Positions 1 through 9,484 of a DNA stretch of 64,000 nucleotides are shown piece by piece; positions within the stretch are counted from its first letter, which is position 1; the number at the start of each line of letters is the position of its first letter. Below the pieces are notes generated by a model that was not told where the DNA came from, searched no databases, and was given only the letters and a program-made list of their open reading frames with translations. This stretch comes from an uncultured Alphaproteobacteria bacterium (GTDB lineage: Bacteria > Pseudomonadota > Alphaproteobacteria > HIMB59 > GCA-002718135): the NCBI GenBank assembly GCA_902540265.1, contig CACBLW010000007.1, forward strand, positions 21,465 through 85,464. The letters are read 5' to 3'. Both the position numbers and the translations under genes were made by a program.

Positions 1-655
1 CACTCATTATACTCTCAGGAATTGGAGATAGTCTTAAGTGCACTTCGGTTATAATACCAAGTGTGCCCTCTGAACCAACAAATAGGTTAGTAAGATTGTA
101 ACCCGCAGAAGTTTTTTTTGCTCGCGTACCTGTTTTAATTATATCACCATTTGCAAGAACAACTGTAAGGCCTAGTACAGCTGTTTTCATTGTCCCATAT
201 CTTACTGCCATAGTCCCTGAAGCTGAGCAAGCTGCCATACCACCTAATGCAGCATTTGCACCTGGATCAATTGGAAAAAAAACACCTTTGTCTTTTAAAG
301 TTTCATTAAGTTGTTCACGAGAAACATTTGCTTGTACACGACAATCAAAATCTGCCTCATTAATAGAAATAATGTTGTTAAAATTTTCCATTGAAATTGT
401 AAAACCTTCATTATTTCCAACGACATGCCCTTCCAAAGATGTGCCAGTACCATAAGCAGTTACAGGTACTTTAAATTCATTACAAATTTTTAATATTTTA
501 GAAAGCTCATCATTATTTTTTGGGAACAAAACAGCTCTTGGTAGCACTGGATCATAAGCATCTTCTCCTTTAGCATGATTATTTCTTACACTTTCTGAAA
601 ATGATATTCTTTCTTGCAAAATCTCTTTCAAATTGTCTAATAATCCTCTATCCAT
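1..655 (-). CDS. FAD-linked oxidase, GlcD / D-lactate dehydrogenase (cytochrome) family, partial
   Basis: The gene starts with ATG at 653-655 and runs off the left edge, so 218 N-terminal codons are visible. The translation holds the FAD-binding PP-loop pattern VTAYGTGTSLEGHVV and then GGMAACSASGTMAVRYGTM, typical of the FAD_binding_4 domain of GlcD, Dld and D-2-hydroxyacid dehydrogenases. Family members oxidise D-lactate, glycolate or similar 2-hydroxyacids and pass electrons to cytochrome c or quinones. The C-terminal substrate domain is outside the window, so the substrate cannot be chosen. It is divergent from the Ldh_2 gene at 689, with 33 bp between the two starts. Confidence 0.85.
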   Translation of the reverse strand, partial: MDRGLLDNLKEILQERISFSESVRNNHAKGEDAYDPVLPRAVLFPKNNDELSKILKICNEFKVPVTAYGTGTSLEGHVVGNNEGFTISMENFNNIISINEADFDCRVQANVSREQLNETLKDKGVFFPIDPGANAALGGMAACSASGTMAVRYGTMKTAVLGLTVVLANGDIIKTGTRAKKTSAGYNLTNLFVGSEGTLGIITEVHLRLSPIPESIMS

Positions 656-688
656 TGTTCAATAATAATAATTATTTAATAAAAGTAA

Positions 689-1687
689 ATGAATACAACG
701 TCTCTCGAATTAGAAAACATATATGATTTAGCTTATAAAGCCTTATCAAAACATGGATGTGATCATTACAATGCTGATTCTGTAGCCACTACGGTCACAC
801 ATGCTGAAAGAGATGGAAGTGTATCTCACGGATTATTTCGCATTCCTGGTTATGTAGCGTCTCTTAAAAGTAAGAAAGTAAATGGAACTTCTCGACCATC
901 GAACAACTATCTTACCCAAAATGCAATTCGTGTAGAGGGTGATTATGGTTTCGCTCCAGTTTCAATTAAAGTTGGTTTACCAAAATTAATAAAAACAACA
1001 AGTAAGCACGGTGTTGGGATTTTAACAATAACTAATACCCATCACTTTGCTGCGTTATGGCATGAAACAGAAGAATTAGCAGAAAATAATTTAATTGGTA
1101 TTGCTTGCACTGCATATAAACCAAGTGTAGCTCCAGCTGGTGCAAAAAAACCACTATTTGGAACTAATCCAATATCATTTGCTTGGCCTAGAAAAAATAA
1201 TACCCCCGTTGTTTATGATATGGCAACTTCAACGATGGCAATGGGTGAAGTACAAGTTGCAGCGCGTGATGGTCATAAAGTACCCTTTGGAACCGGCTTA
1301 AATAAAGATGGTGAAAAAACTGATGATCCAAATCAAATAGCAAAGGGAGGAGTGCTTTTAACTTTTGGTGATTATAAGGGTTCTGCTATAGCTATGATGA
1401 TTGAATTACTAGCTGCTGGCCTAGTTGGAGATTTATTTAGTTTTGAGGCAAAAGAAGTGGATAATAACGATGGAGGACCAGCACGAGGAGGTGAGTTTAT
1501 TATGGCTTTATCTCCTGAACTTATTGCAGGAAAAAATTGGAATGAACATGCTGAAAAATTTTTTGAACAAATGACATCCTTAGATGGTGTGCGGTTACCT
1601 GGTCAAAGAAGACATACTAATCGAGAAGATAAAGGTCCAAGACATATCAATACCGAGCTCATAGAAAAAATAAAGAGTCTAATCTAA
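689..1687 (+). CDS. Ldh_2 family NAD(P)-dependent 2-oxoacid/2-hydroxyacid (or cyclic imino acid) reductase
   Basis: This 332-aa protein has the hallmarks of the malate/L-sulfolactate/ureidoglycolate dehydrogenase (Ldh_2) family, a fold unrelated to classical LDH. Visible motifs are the early HGLFRIPGY segment, a THHFAALWHE segment, the FGTNPISFAWPR motif and the late YKGSAIAMMIELLAAGL segment. Family substrates include L-lactate, malate, ureidoglycolate, sulfolactate and delta1-piperideine-2-carboxylate. Nothing here selects one, although the FGTNP..FAWPR pattern would suit an imino-acid reductase of DpkA type. The next gene follows after 7 bp, so the two are probably co-transcribed. The divergent partner at the window edge also encodes a hydroxyacid-type oxidase. 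Confidence 0.85.
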   Translation: MNTTSLELENIYDLAYKALSKHGCDHYNADSVATTVTHAERDGSVSHGLFRIPGYVASLKSKKVNGTSRPSNNYLTQNAIRVEGDYGFAPVSIKVGLPKLIKTTSKHGVGILTITNTHHFAALWHETEELAENNLIGIACTAYKPSVAPAGAKKPLFGTNPISFAWPRKNNTPVVYDMATSTMAMGEVQVAARDGHKVPFGTGLNKDGEKTDDPNQIAKGGVLLTFGDYKGSAIAMMIELLAAGLVGDLFSFEAKEVDNNDGGPARGGEFIMALSPELIAGKNWNEHAEKFFEQMTSLDGVRLPGQRRHTNREDKGPRHINTELIEKIKSLI

Positions 1688-1694
1688 TCCATAT

Positions 1695-2885
1695 ATGGAT
1701 AACATCAGATTAGATTTTCAAAAACATATTGATGCTGGAAGATGTAATGGTGCTGAGTGGATAATAAATCACAAAAATAATACTTATCATGAGGTAATTG
1801 GATATAATGATCTAGTTAAAAATAATAAACTTAATAAAAATTCATATTACAGAATTTGGTCCATGACTAAACCAATTGTTGGTTTTGCGGCGATGCAATT
1901 AATAGAAAAAAATTTTTTATCTCTTGATGATACTCTAGATAAATATTTACCAAATTTTAAAAACCTAAAAAAACTAAAATCATTAACTAGTAAATTAGAC
2001 GATACTATTAAAATAGATAAAACTCCTACAGTAAGACAACTTTTACAACATACAGCAGGTTTTACTTACAATAGTAGTAATAATTTTTTAGCTGAAGGTT
2101 ATGAAGAAAAGAAGTTATTTCACTCATCTTCTAGAAGCTTAGAAGAGGAAATTGAAAGTATTTCTGGGTTGCCACTACTTTACGAACCAGGATCAGAATG
2201 GCATTATTCTATTTCTATAGATATTTTAGCTAGAATTCTAGAAGTTGTAACAAAAGATAAGTTATTAAATATATTAAAAGAAAATATATTTCATCCCTTA
2301 GAAATGGATGAAACAAATTTTTTTATTAGTGAAGATAAAAATAAAAATTTAGTTGAAACTTTTGAATATAACAGTGTTAAATCAAAGTTAACCGAATTAA
2401 CTTTGGATACAAGAAAACTAATTTTATATGGATATCCAACAAACAATGAAAATTACTGTAGGGGTGGACACGGTTTATTTTCAACTGCTGCAGATTATAT
2501 TAAATTTGCTACAATGCTTATTAATGGTGAAGATAAAAATTCTAAACCTTTAGTAAATAAGGAAACCCTTCAATCTATACGCTGTAATTCATTAGACACA
2601 AGCTTATTGCCTATCGAAATAACATCAACAAATACAATTAAAGATGAAAATTATGAAAATGATTTAGATGGTTATGGATGGGGCTTAGGATTTAGAGTTT
2701 TGATGAATAATACACAACAAAACAAATATGGTGTTATTGGTGAATTTGGTTGGTCAGGTTACGCAGCCACATATTTTTTGGTTGATCCAATAAATGATTT
2801 ATCTGCAGTTTTAATGATGCAAATTTTAGATGCAGATAAAAATATCAAAAAAGATTTTTATAATAATATTTTTAAAAATATCTAA
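1695..2885 (+). CDS. Serine hydrolase, class C beta-lactamase / EstB-like family
   Basis: This is a 396-aa member of the beta-lactamase-related serine hydrolase family, which includes esterases, D-aminopeptidases and lactone hydrolases. The nucleophile motif S-x-x-K is SMTK at residues 56-59, within YYRIWSMTKP. The usual Tyr-x-Asn appears as YSI at residues 171-173, so Tyr is kept but Asn is not. The third motif region is a Trp/Gly-rich GEFGWSGYAAT, as in EstB-like esterases rather than true beta-lactamases. No signal peptide is visible, so it is probably cytoplasmic and unlikely to confer drug resistance. It sits between the Ldh_2 and DMT genes with gaps of 7 and 5 bp, suggesting hydrolysis of an ester or lactone in a catabolic operon. 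Confidence 0.85.
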   Translation: MDNIRLDFQKHIDAGRCNGAEWIINHKNNTYHEVIGYNDLVKNNKLNKNSYYRIWSMTKPIVGFAAMQLIEKNFLSLDDTLDKYLPNFKNLKKLKSLTSKLDDTIKIDKTPTVRQLLQHTAGFTYNSSNNFLAEGYEEKKLFHSSSRSLEEEIESISGLPLLYEPGSEWHYSISIDILARILEVVTKDKLLNILKENIFHPLEMDETNFFISEDKNKNLVETFEYNSVKSKLTELTLDTRKLILYGYPTNNENYCRGGHGLFSTAADYIKFATMLINGEDKNSKPLVNKETLQSIRCNSLDTSLLPIEITSTNTIKDENYENDLDGYGWGLGFRVLMNNTQQNKYGVIGEFGWSGYAATYFLVDPINDLSAVLMMQILDADKNIKKDFYNNIFKNI

Positions 2886-2890
2886 CAAAT

Positions 2891-3745
2891 ATGAAATCAA
2901 ATCCATATACATATGGAATAATTTTAACCCTTTTAACTTATTTATCTTTTGGTATCTTAGATACTATTCAAAAAACAGCAGTTCAATATCATTCAGTTTT
3001 CGTATTATTATTTGTTAAGTTTAGTTTTTGTTTTATTTTTTCTTTTTTTATTGCAAAAAAAAATAAAGTTAAGAAATTTTACTTTTCAAATAATTATAAG
3101 ATACAAATAACTAGATGTGTTCTGTCTGTTTGTGAGTCGTGTTTTTTTGTACTATCTTTTAGACATTTAGCTCTAGCGGATGCTCATACGATAGGATCTT
3201 TAGCACCCGTTCTTGTCTTAGTTTTTTCTTATTTCATATTAAAAGAAAAAGTTAACTTTGCTACTTGGTTAGCTATCGGTTTAAGTTTTTTTGCAGTTAT
3301 TCTAATTATGCGACCTGGATTGACTATATTTAATCCTTATTTAATTATTCCATTATGTGCTGCATTTTTCTATTCACTATTTCAAATTGCAACAAGATTG
3401 AATGCTAAGTATGATGATAATGAGACTATGTTGTTCTACAATGGTCTTATAGGTGCTATTATTACATTTGTACTATCGCTTTTTTTCTGGCAACCTTTGC
3501 ATTCATTTTCTTTTATTTTTTTTATTTTTTTGGGTATATTTTTTTGTATAGGCTTATATTTACAGATAAAGGCCTTAAGTATTACTCCAGCAAGTATTTT
3601 AGCTCCATACCAATATACTATTATACTTTGGGGAATTTTTTTTGGATTAGTAGTTTATAAAGAAATTCCGGATATATTTACAATTATTGGAGCAATTATT
3701 ATTGTTTCATCAGGAATATTTATATTTCGGTATTCTTATAAGTAA
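2891..3745 (+). CDS. DMT superfamily (EamA) transporter
   Basis: This 284-aa, very hydrophobic protein has about ten predicted membrane segments, the size and layout of drug/metabolite-transporter EamA permeases with two five-helix repeats. The repeat ends are recognisable: LAPVLVLVFSYFILKEKVNF in the first half, then a Pro-containing PYQYTIILWGIFFGLVVYKE and IIGAIIIVSSGIFI in the second. It starts 5 bp after the serine hydrolase stop. Family members export or import metabolites or amino acids, and the substrate cannot be read from the sequence. An out-of-frame ORF across its start (2830-3018) is a shadow. Confidence 0.85.
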   Translation: MKSNPYTYGIILTLLTYLSFGILDTIQKTAVQYHSVFVLLFVKFSFCFIFSFFIAKKNKVKKFYFSNNYKIQITRCVLSVCESCFFVLSFRHLALADAHTIGSLAPVLVLVFSYFILKEKVNFATWLAIGLSFFAVILIMRPGLTIFNPYLIIPLCAAFFYSLFQIATRLNAKYDDNETMLFYNGLIGAIITFVLSLFFWQPLHSFSFIFFIFLGIFFCIGLYLQIKALSITPASILAPYQYTIILWGIFFGLVVYKEIPDIFTIIGAIIIVSSGIFIFRYSYK

Positions 3746-3794
3746 CTTTAATTTCTTTGTATCAATTAAAATATTAATGTTATAAATTTATGCT

Positions 3795-5279
3795 ATGTTT
3801 ATTGGTATTGATCTTGGAACTTCATCAATCAAAATGATTTTAATTGATCAAAGTCAAAACATTCTTGCTACGGCTAATTCAAGTCTCACAGTACAAACTC
3901 CAAAAGATGGCTTTAGTGAGCAAAATCCACAAGAATGGATTGACTCAACAATGGAATGCTTTGAAGTTTTAAAGCTAAAAAAACCAAAAGAATTTTCACA
4001 AACTATTTCTATTGGCATATCCGGCCATATGCACGGAGCTACTTTAATAGATAAGGATGGAAAGGTCATTAGACCATGTATTCTTTGGAATGATACAAGA
4101 TCTCATCAAGAATGTGAAGAATTTGAAAAACAAAATTTTGATGTACGAACAATTTCAGGAAATATTACCATGCCTGGTTTTACAGCACCAAAAATAAATT
4201 GGATAAAAAATAACGAAATAGATAATTTTAAAAAAATTTTCAAAGTTTTACTTCCTAAAGATTTCTTACGATTTGTTCTTACTGGTGAATTTTTTTCTGA
4301 AATGTCAGATGCTTCAGGAACATTATGGTTAGATATAAAACAAAGAAAATGGTCTGACGAATTGTTATCATGTTCGTTTCTACAAGAGAAGCAAATGCCA
4401 AGTCTTGTAGAAGGAAATGAGGAAACAGGAATTCTAAAAAATGAATTAAAAGATAAATTTAATTTTAATAATAATGTCAAAGTTGTTGGTGGTGCCGGAG
4501 ATAATGCGGCTGCTGCTACAGGGATGGGCATAACAAATGAAAATCAATCATTTATATCTCTTGGAACATCTGGAGTCTTTTTCACTCCAACAGACAATTT
4601 TTTGAGTAATACTGGAGATGCTGTACATTCATTTTGTCATTGTTTACCAAATAAATGGCACTTAATGTCCGTAATGTTGAGTGCTAGTAATTGTCTAGAT
4701 TGGATATGTTCAATAACTAATTCATCTATTACAGAAACCTTAACTAATGTAGAAAAATATTTTTCTAATACAAACAATCTTATAAATTCTCCTTTTTTTT
4801 TACCATATTTATCTGGAGAAAGAACACCTCACAATGATCCATATATTCGCGGTTCTTTTCACTCTATGAAAACAACTACAAGTTCAACAAATTTACAATA
4901 TGCTGTTATAGAAGGTGTAAGTTTTGGAATTCTTGACGGTGTAAACTCTATACTTAAAGTAAATAAAAACTTTGAAAAAATCTTTATGGTTGGAGGAGGT
5001 TCAAAAAGTAAATTTTGGATTGAATTAATAGCCTCACTTCTAAATAGAAATCTCAGTGTTTGTAATCAAAGTGAATTTGGAGCTGCTCTTGGAGTTGCTA
5101 GATTAGCAATGCATGTCGATAAAAATATTAATAGTGATGTTAGTATAATAAAAGAAATAAAAATTAGTGAAACTTTTAATCCTATAGACAATAAAATTGA
5201 TCTACTTTTAAAACGATATTCTATTTGGAAAGATTTATACTCTTCAAATAAGGATATAGCACCTAGCCTTTTAACATAA
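3795..5279 (+). CDS. xylB: Xylulokinase (FGGY carbohydrate kinase)
   Basis: This 494-aa kinase has the length of bacterial XylB. It phosphorylates D-xylulose with ATP to xylulose 5-phosphate, which enters the pentose phosphate pathway. The N-terminal phosphate loop is MFIGIDLGTSSIK, with Asp6 corresponding to E. coli Asp6. Substrate motif GHMHGA lies at residues 77-82. Catalytic Asp236 lies in GGAGDNAAAATG, matching E. coli Asp233. The late FGGY signature region includes GVSFGILDGV and GGGSKSKFW. The neighbouring polyol dehydrogenases would supply xylulose from xylitol or D-arabitol. Its 3' end overlaps the convergent GMC gene by 17 bp, leaving no room for a terminator. Confidence 0.92.
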   Translation: MFIGIDLGTSSIKMILIDQSQNILATANSSLTVQTPKDGFSEQNPQEWIDSTMECFEVLKLKKPKEFSQTISIGISGHMHGATLIDKDGKVIRPCILWNDTRSHQECEEFEKQNFDVRTISGNITMPGFTAPKINWIKNNEIDNFKKIFKVLLPKDFLRFVLTGEFFSEMSDASGTLWLDIKQRKWSDELLSCSFLQEKQMPSLVEGNEETGILKNELKDKFNFNNNVKVVGGAGDNAAAATGMGITNENQSFISLGTSGVFFTPTDNFLSNTGDAVHSFCHCLPNKWHLMSVMLSASNCLDWICSITNSSITETLTNVEKYFSNTNNLINSPFFLPYLSGERTPHNDPYIRGSFHSMKTTTSSTNLQYAVIEGVSFGILDGVNSILKVNKNFEKIFMVGGGSKSKFWIELIASLLNRNLSVCNQSEFGAALGVARLAMHVDKNINSDVSIIKEIKISETFNPIDNKIDLLLKRYSIWKDLYSSNKDIAPSLLT

Positions 5280-6861
5280 TATTAGTCGCGTTATCTGCTA
5301 TTGCCATTGCAGGTGCGTTTGTGTTTGCTGATACAATATTTGGCATCATTGAAACATCAAAAACTCTTAAATTTTCAATTCCTTTGACTTGAAGTTTTGA
5401 ATTTAAAACTGCTAAACGATCATTATCATTACCCATTTTACAAGTTCCAACGGGATGCCAATTTGTTTTAATCATTTTTTTACAGTAATTAATTAAAGAA
5501 TCATCATCAATAATTTTTTCACCTGGCAGTATTTCATCTAAAATAATATCTGATAAGGGTTTAGTTTTAATAATTTTTCTAGCCAATTTTACACTTTCTA
5601 ATAAAGTTTTAATATCATCTTGATTACTCAAAAAATTAGGATTGATATTTGGAAGATCCAATGGGTTCGAAGAATTTAAAGTAACATCACCTCTTGATTT
5701 TGGATTCATAATGCAAGATGTTAATGTCACACCATGATCTGGTTTAATACCTTTAGTGTCTCTATCGGTGTACATTATTTGAACACAATACAATTTAATC
5801 TTTGGATCAGTGCTGTCTTGCAGATCCTCTGGATTAAGAAATGAACAACAATCTACGCCATTTGATGTTACTGGTCCTGATTTAAATAATAAATATTGGA
5901 TACCATTTCTAATCATCCTCCAGCCTTTATCTTGCTTAAAATAACCGTATCCTGGTTTTGCCCTTGTCACAAAAGGAACCTCGTGATGATCTTGTAAGTT
6001 TTTACCAACTCCGGGTAAATTTTCTTTTACATTAATGTCAAATTTTCTTAATTGAGTCTCCTCACCAATACCAGAATGCATCAATATTTTTGGTGTAATT
6101 AAAGCTCCAGCAGTAAGTATTATTTCTTTTCCAAAAAATTTTTCATTGATCCCATTAGATATTGTTTCTACACCAGTTGCCTTTTTATTTTCTATAATTA
6201 CTTTTGTTACTGTTGTATTAAGTTTTATTTTAAGTTTCTTATTTTTTATAATTGGTTTTATAATTGATGAAATAGTGTCACATCTTTTTCCATCACCTAT
6301 AGTGTACTGCATTAAACCTACACCATATTGTTTACCATTATTAAAATCTCTATTGTATGGTAAACCTAAATTTTGCATTGACTTAATATATAAATTTGAT
6401 CCTTCAGCTACGTATCCCGGATCTGATACTTTTATCGGCCCTCCATTACCATGAAACTCTCCACCTAGTCTTTGATTATTTTCTAGTTGTTTGTAATTTT
6501 GAAGTAAAGAATCCCATCCCCATCTTTCATCTCCTGTTTCTCTAACCCAATTTTCATAATCAGACGGTTTGCCTCTCATATAAACCATTCCATTTACACT
6601 TGATCCTCCTCCAAATACTTTAGCTTGAGCTATATCATGTTGTCTATTACCTAGCTGCGGTTGTGGAGAAGATTTATAAAATTTTAAATAAGGACTACCT
6701 TCAAGCATTGGTATCCATCCAGCAGGCATACTTAAAAAAGGATTGCTATTTTTTTTACCTTCTTCAATAATTAACACTGTGTGACCGTTTTTAATTAATT
6801 TTTCAGCAGTTACTGTTCCTGAAGTTCCCCCACCAACAATAATAAAATCAAATATTTTCAT
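5263..6861 (-). CDS. GMC family FAD oxidoreductase (choline/alcohol dehydrogenase-like)
   Basis: This 532-aa flavoenzyme has an N-terminal Rossmann dinucleotide motif, DFIIVGGGTSGTVTAEKL, and the GMC signature GGGSSVNGMVYMRGKPSDY. The catalytic-His region is TNWHPVGTCKMG, followed by NTNAPAMAIADNA near the C-terminus. GMC enzymes oxidise primary alcohols, choline or polyols and pass electrons to oxygen, quinone or cytochrome. No signal peptide is evident. It is the last gene of the minus-strand polyol operon, and its ATG overlaps the TAA of the mannitol-dehydrogenase-like gene by one base (TAATG). A polyol or aldose alcohol substrate is likely from context only. The second GMC gene at 13644 is a paralog. 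Confidence 0.9.
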   Translation of the reverse strand: MKIFDFIIVGGGTSGTVTAEKLIKNGHTVLIIEEGKKNSNPFLSMPAGWIPMLEGSPYLKFYKSSPQPQLGNRQHDIAQAKVFGGGSSVNGMVYMRGKPSDYENWVRETGDERWGWDSLLQNYKQLENNQRLGGEFHGNGGPIKVSDPGYVAEGSNLYIKSMQNLGLPYNRDFNNGKQYGVGLMQYTIGDGKRCDTISSIIKPIIKNKKLKIKLNTTVTKVIIENKKATGVETISNGINEKFFGKEIILTAGALITPKILMHSGIGEETQLRKFDINVKENLPGVGKNLQDHHEVPFVTRAKPGYGYFKQDKGWRMIRNGIQYLLFKSGPVTSNGVDCCSFLNPEDLQDSTDPKIKLYCVQIMYTDRDTKGIKPDHGVTLTSCIMNPKSRGDVTLNSSNPLDLPNINPNFLSNQDDIKTLLESVKLARKIIKTKPLSDIILDEILPGEKIIDDDSLINYCKKMIKTNWHPVGTCKMGNDNDRLAVLNSKLQVKGIENLRVFDVSMMPNIVSANTNAPAMAIADNATNIMLKG

Positions 6862-8270
6862 TAAGAGTAAATAGTTTGTAAAAATTTAATTTTATTAATC
6901 AACAAGTTAGAAAATTTAATATATTTTTTAGGTGTATCACCCCATAATTCTTTACAAAATGCAAAATCCTCTACTTTGTCATCAGATAAATAATTTTTAA
7001 TCCAATCCCAACTTGGTTCATAATAATTAAATATAAGATCTTTTGATAATATTTTACACATAAAAACGTACCAACTTGCTATTGCGTCTATTGAATTTTC
7101 TGGAATTATATTTTTTTGAAAACACTTGTTTATTGTTGGCAAAATAAATATAGGAAATTTTCCTACTCCATCCATAGCAATTCTTTCAAGTTTATCACCT
7201 ATATTTTTATTTTTAAATCTATCAAAAATAATCATCATATATTCTTCAAGATCAAAAGGAGCTTCATTTCCTAATGCTGGTATGATTTCCTTCGTTTCTA
7301 GTTCAAAAAAATATTGTTGCAATTCTCTATCTAAAATAGCAGCATCATATGTAACATATTTTTTTAAGGCTCCGAAATAGCTTAGAGCTACATGGGCACC
7401 ATTTAAAATTCTTATTTTAGCTTCTTCATAAGGAAAAACATTCTGAACAAATTGCACACCAACCTTTTCAAGTTCTGGCCTTTTCCCAATAAAATTATCT
7501 TCAATTACCCATTGAATAAAAGTCTCCGCCATCACGCTACAATTTTCATTTATATCGAAATTATCTGCTATTTCTTTTTTAAGATCACTTGGAGGTCTAG
7601 GTGTAATTCTATCAACAACACATGAAGGAAAACTTACTTTTTTATTTACCCATTCTAAAAGTTCTAATTCCTTTGAATTTTCTAAATAATCTTTTAGAGC
7701 ATTCTTAAGCATAACTCCATTTTCTCTAATGTTATCACAACACAGAAGAGTTATTTCTTTATCAATCGACTTCATTCTTTTTTTTAATGCATTTAAAAGA
7801 TATGAAAAGATGATTGTGCTTTCTTTTTTTTCAATATTATTTTTTACAATTTCTAAATTAAGGTTTAGTTTATTATTTTCACTAATATAATAACCACTTT
7901 CTGTAACTGTAATAGTTACTACTTCAATGTCAGGATTACTTAAGATATTTTCAGCATCTTCTTTATCTTTACTCCAATCAATTAAGTTTAGTATTGAGTT
8001 TATTTCATGATATTCTTTATCACCCGAAGTAGAGATAGTTTTTAATACATATTTGCCGTTTCTATCCTGTAAAAAATCAAAATTTTCTCGCTCTTCCTTT
8101 CTTAAATTTATAGCACAAATTCCCCAGTTAAGATCATCTGTTTGGTTAAGATAATTGTTTATATAGAAAGCTTGATGAGCTCTGTGAAAATTACCGGTGC
8201 CTAAATGAACAAATCCAATTTTACAGTCTTCTCTATTAAAAGAAGGTATTTTTAGATCATTTTTCTTCAT
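6861..8270 (-). CDS. Mannitol/D-arabitol 2-dehydrogenase family, polyol-specific long-chain dehydrogenase
   Basis: This 469-aa protein belongs to the polyol-specific long-chain dehydrogenases (mannitol 2-dehydrogenase, D-arabitol dehydrogenase, fructuronate/tagaturonate reductases). The N-terminus shows GFVHLGTGNFHRAHQAFYIN, the Rossmann and family signature. The catalytic K-x4-N-x2-H motif is KIRILNGAH, with Lys285, Asn290 and His293 corresponding to Lys295, Asn300 and His303 of Pseudomonas mannitol 2-dehydrogenase. The reaction is NAD-dependent oxidation of a polyol to the 2-ketose. With xylB close by, D-arabitol to D-xylulose is attractive, but mannitol or sorbitol to fructose is equally possible. 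It overlaps the upstream dehydrogenase by 14 bp, a sign of translational coupling. Confidence 0.88.
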   Translation of the reverse strand: MKKNDLKIPSFNREDCKIGFVHLGTGNFHRAHQAFYINNYLNQTDDLNWGICAINLRKEERENFDFLQDRNGKYVLKTISTSGDKEYHEINSILNLIDWSKDKEDAENILSNPDIEVVTITVTESGYYISENNKLNLNLEIVKNNIEKKESTIIFSYLLNALKKRMKSIDKEITLLCCDNIRENGVMLKNALKDYLENSKELELLEWVNKKVSFPSCVVDRITPRPPSDLKKEIADNFDINENCSVMAETFIQWVIEDNFIGKRPELEKVGVQFVQNVFPYEEAKIRILNGAHVALSYFGALKKYVTYDAAILDRELQQYFFELETKEIIPALGNEAPFDLEEYMMIIFDRFKNKNIGDKLERIAMDGVGKFPIFILPTINKCFQKNIIPENSIDAIASWYVFMCKILSKDLIFNYYEPSWDWIKNYLSDDKVEDFAFCKELWGDTPKKYIKFSNLLINKIKFLQTIYS

Positions 8271-9300
8271 CTATCTTAATTTGAAGTTTTACATCTGTAG
8301 GTCTGTGTTCTGCAGCTCTTTCAAAAGCGGCAACACTTTCTTCAAATTTAAAAGTATGAGTAATCATTGGTTTTACATTAATTTTTCCACTTCCTAATAA
8401 TCTTATTGATGGTTCATATTGATGTGAATATCTATGAACAGTTTGATATTCTAGACCTTTAGCAAATAGAATTGCCCAATTCATTGGAACCGGCTCTGCA
8501 TTATTACCAATGAGGACTACATGTGCACCTGGGGAACAACAACTAAATATAGCTTCATAAGCTTTAACTGCTCCGCTACACTCAAAAAAACGATCAACTC
8601 CCCAACCTCCAGTATCATCCATAATTCTTTCTGATAAATTTTCTTTAGATAAATCAACAGGTATTAAATCAGGATAATGATCACACATTTTTAGTTTTTC
8701 TGCTAAAATATCCGCAATGTAAACTTTTGAACAACCTCCAGCTAATGCAGCTAATCCAGTAACTAAACCAATAGGCCCACATCCCATTACAAGTCCAATT
8801 TGCCCTGGTTTTATTTTAGCTTTTGTAACTCCTTGCATTCCAACAGCTAACGGCTCAACCATTGCACCTTCTGCGTAGGACATATTATCAGGTATCCTAA
8901 ATACCATGTCTCCTGGAAAAATTACTTCAGGTGCAAGACAGCCATGCACAGGAGGTGTTGCCCAAAATTTTACTTGTTGATCATAATTATATATACCAAG
9001 TTTATATTCTTTAGATTTTTTACTTACTACTTGCGGCTCTATGCAAACTCTATCTCCTTCTTTTAAAATTTTTTCATTTTTTCCAACAGCTATTACAGTA
9101 CCAGATCCTTCATGACCTAAAACCATTGGAGCATTAACGTGCCATTGACCAATTTTTCCATGTTCATAATAATGTATATCTGATCCACAGATTCCAACAG
9201 TATGCATTTTGATTTTAACATCATCTGGACCTACGTCTGTAGGAAGATCAATGTCACGCAAGTTTAATTCTAATTGTTTCTCTAGTACTAAAGCTTTCAT
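8257..9300 (-). CDS. Zinc-dependent xylitol/L-iditol-type dehydrogenase (MDR superfamily)
   Basis: This 347-aa medium-chain dehydrogenase begins with GDH-like catalytic zinc motifs: [13 protein letters not shown], then [10 protein letters not shown]. The cofactor fold has [18 protein letters not shown]. The lobe that normally binds a structural zinc through four cysteines reads [18 protein letters not shown] and has none, as in xylitol-dehydrogenase-type members, so only the catalytic zinc should be present. The expected reaction is polyol + NAD+ to 2-ketose + NADH. It is co-operonic with a polyol-type ABC importer, a second polyol dehydrogenase and a nearby xylulokinase, which favours xylitol or sorbitol. 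It lies 3 bp after the DUF2160-like gene. Confidence 0.88.
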   Translation of the reverse strand: MKALVLEKQLELNLRDIDLPTDVGPDDVKIKMHTVGICGSDIHYYEHGKIGQWHVNAPMVLGHEGSGTVIAVGKNEKILKEGDRVCIEPQVVSKKSKEYKLGIYNYDQQVKFWATPPVHGCLAPEVIFPGDMVFRIPDNMSYAEGAMVEPLAVGMQGVTKAKIKPGQIGLVMGCGPIGLVTGLAALAGGCSKVYIADILAEKLKMCDHYPDLIPVDLSKENLSERIMDDTGGWGVDRFFECSGAVKAYEAIFSCCSPGAHVVLIGNNAEPVPMNWAILFAKGLEYQTVHRYSHQYEPSIRLLGSGKINVKPMITHTFKFEESVAAFERAAEHRPTDVKLQIKIDEEK

Positions 9301-9303
9301 TTT

Positions 9304-9483
9304 CTATCCTTTCCAAATAACAAATATTATCCAAGCTATACCAATTCCAATAGCAAAATTAATTGATAAAATATTTTCTAAAAATCGCATCCAAAATAAC
9401 TGTAATGCAACGAAACTAATTACACCAATAAATAGTCTGTCAAACCAATTTGTCTCAATAGGAATAAAGCCTTTTTTTTTCAT
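9304..9483 (-). CDS. Short DUF2160-like membrane protein of polyol/glycerol ABC operons
   Basis: This is a 59-aa protein if read from the ATG at 9481-9483 (MKKKGFIPIETNWFDRLF), which leaves 1 bp after the upstream permease stop. An in-frame start seven codons earlier would overlap that gene. The segment KGFIPIETNWFDRLFIGV followed by one or two hydrophobic helices and a final VIWKG resembles the C-terminal two thirds of DUF2160 proteins, recalled as about 90 aa and as neighbours of GlpPQ-type permeases. The usual first membrane helix is absent, so this is a trimmed version. Function is unknown; a transporter accessory role is inferred from position. Confidence 0.6.
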   Translation of the reverse strand: MKKKGFIPIETNWFDRLFIGVISFVALQLFWMRFLENILSINFAIGIGIAWIIFVIWKG

Positions 9484-9484
9484 A

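Noticed and set aside
1695..2885. Beta-lactamase resistance gene
   Set aside because: No signal peptide, no Tyr-x-Asn and no KTG motif; better explained as an EstB-like esterase.
4106..4531. 141-codon minus-strand frame inside xylB
   Set aside because: Composition is Ser/Pro/Phe-rich as expected for a reverse-strand shadow; xylB motifs fully explain the region.
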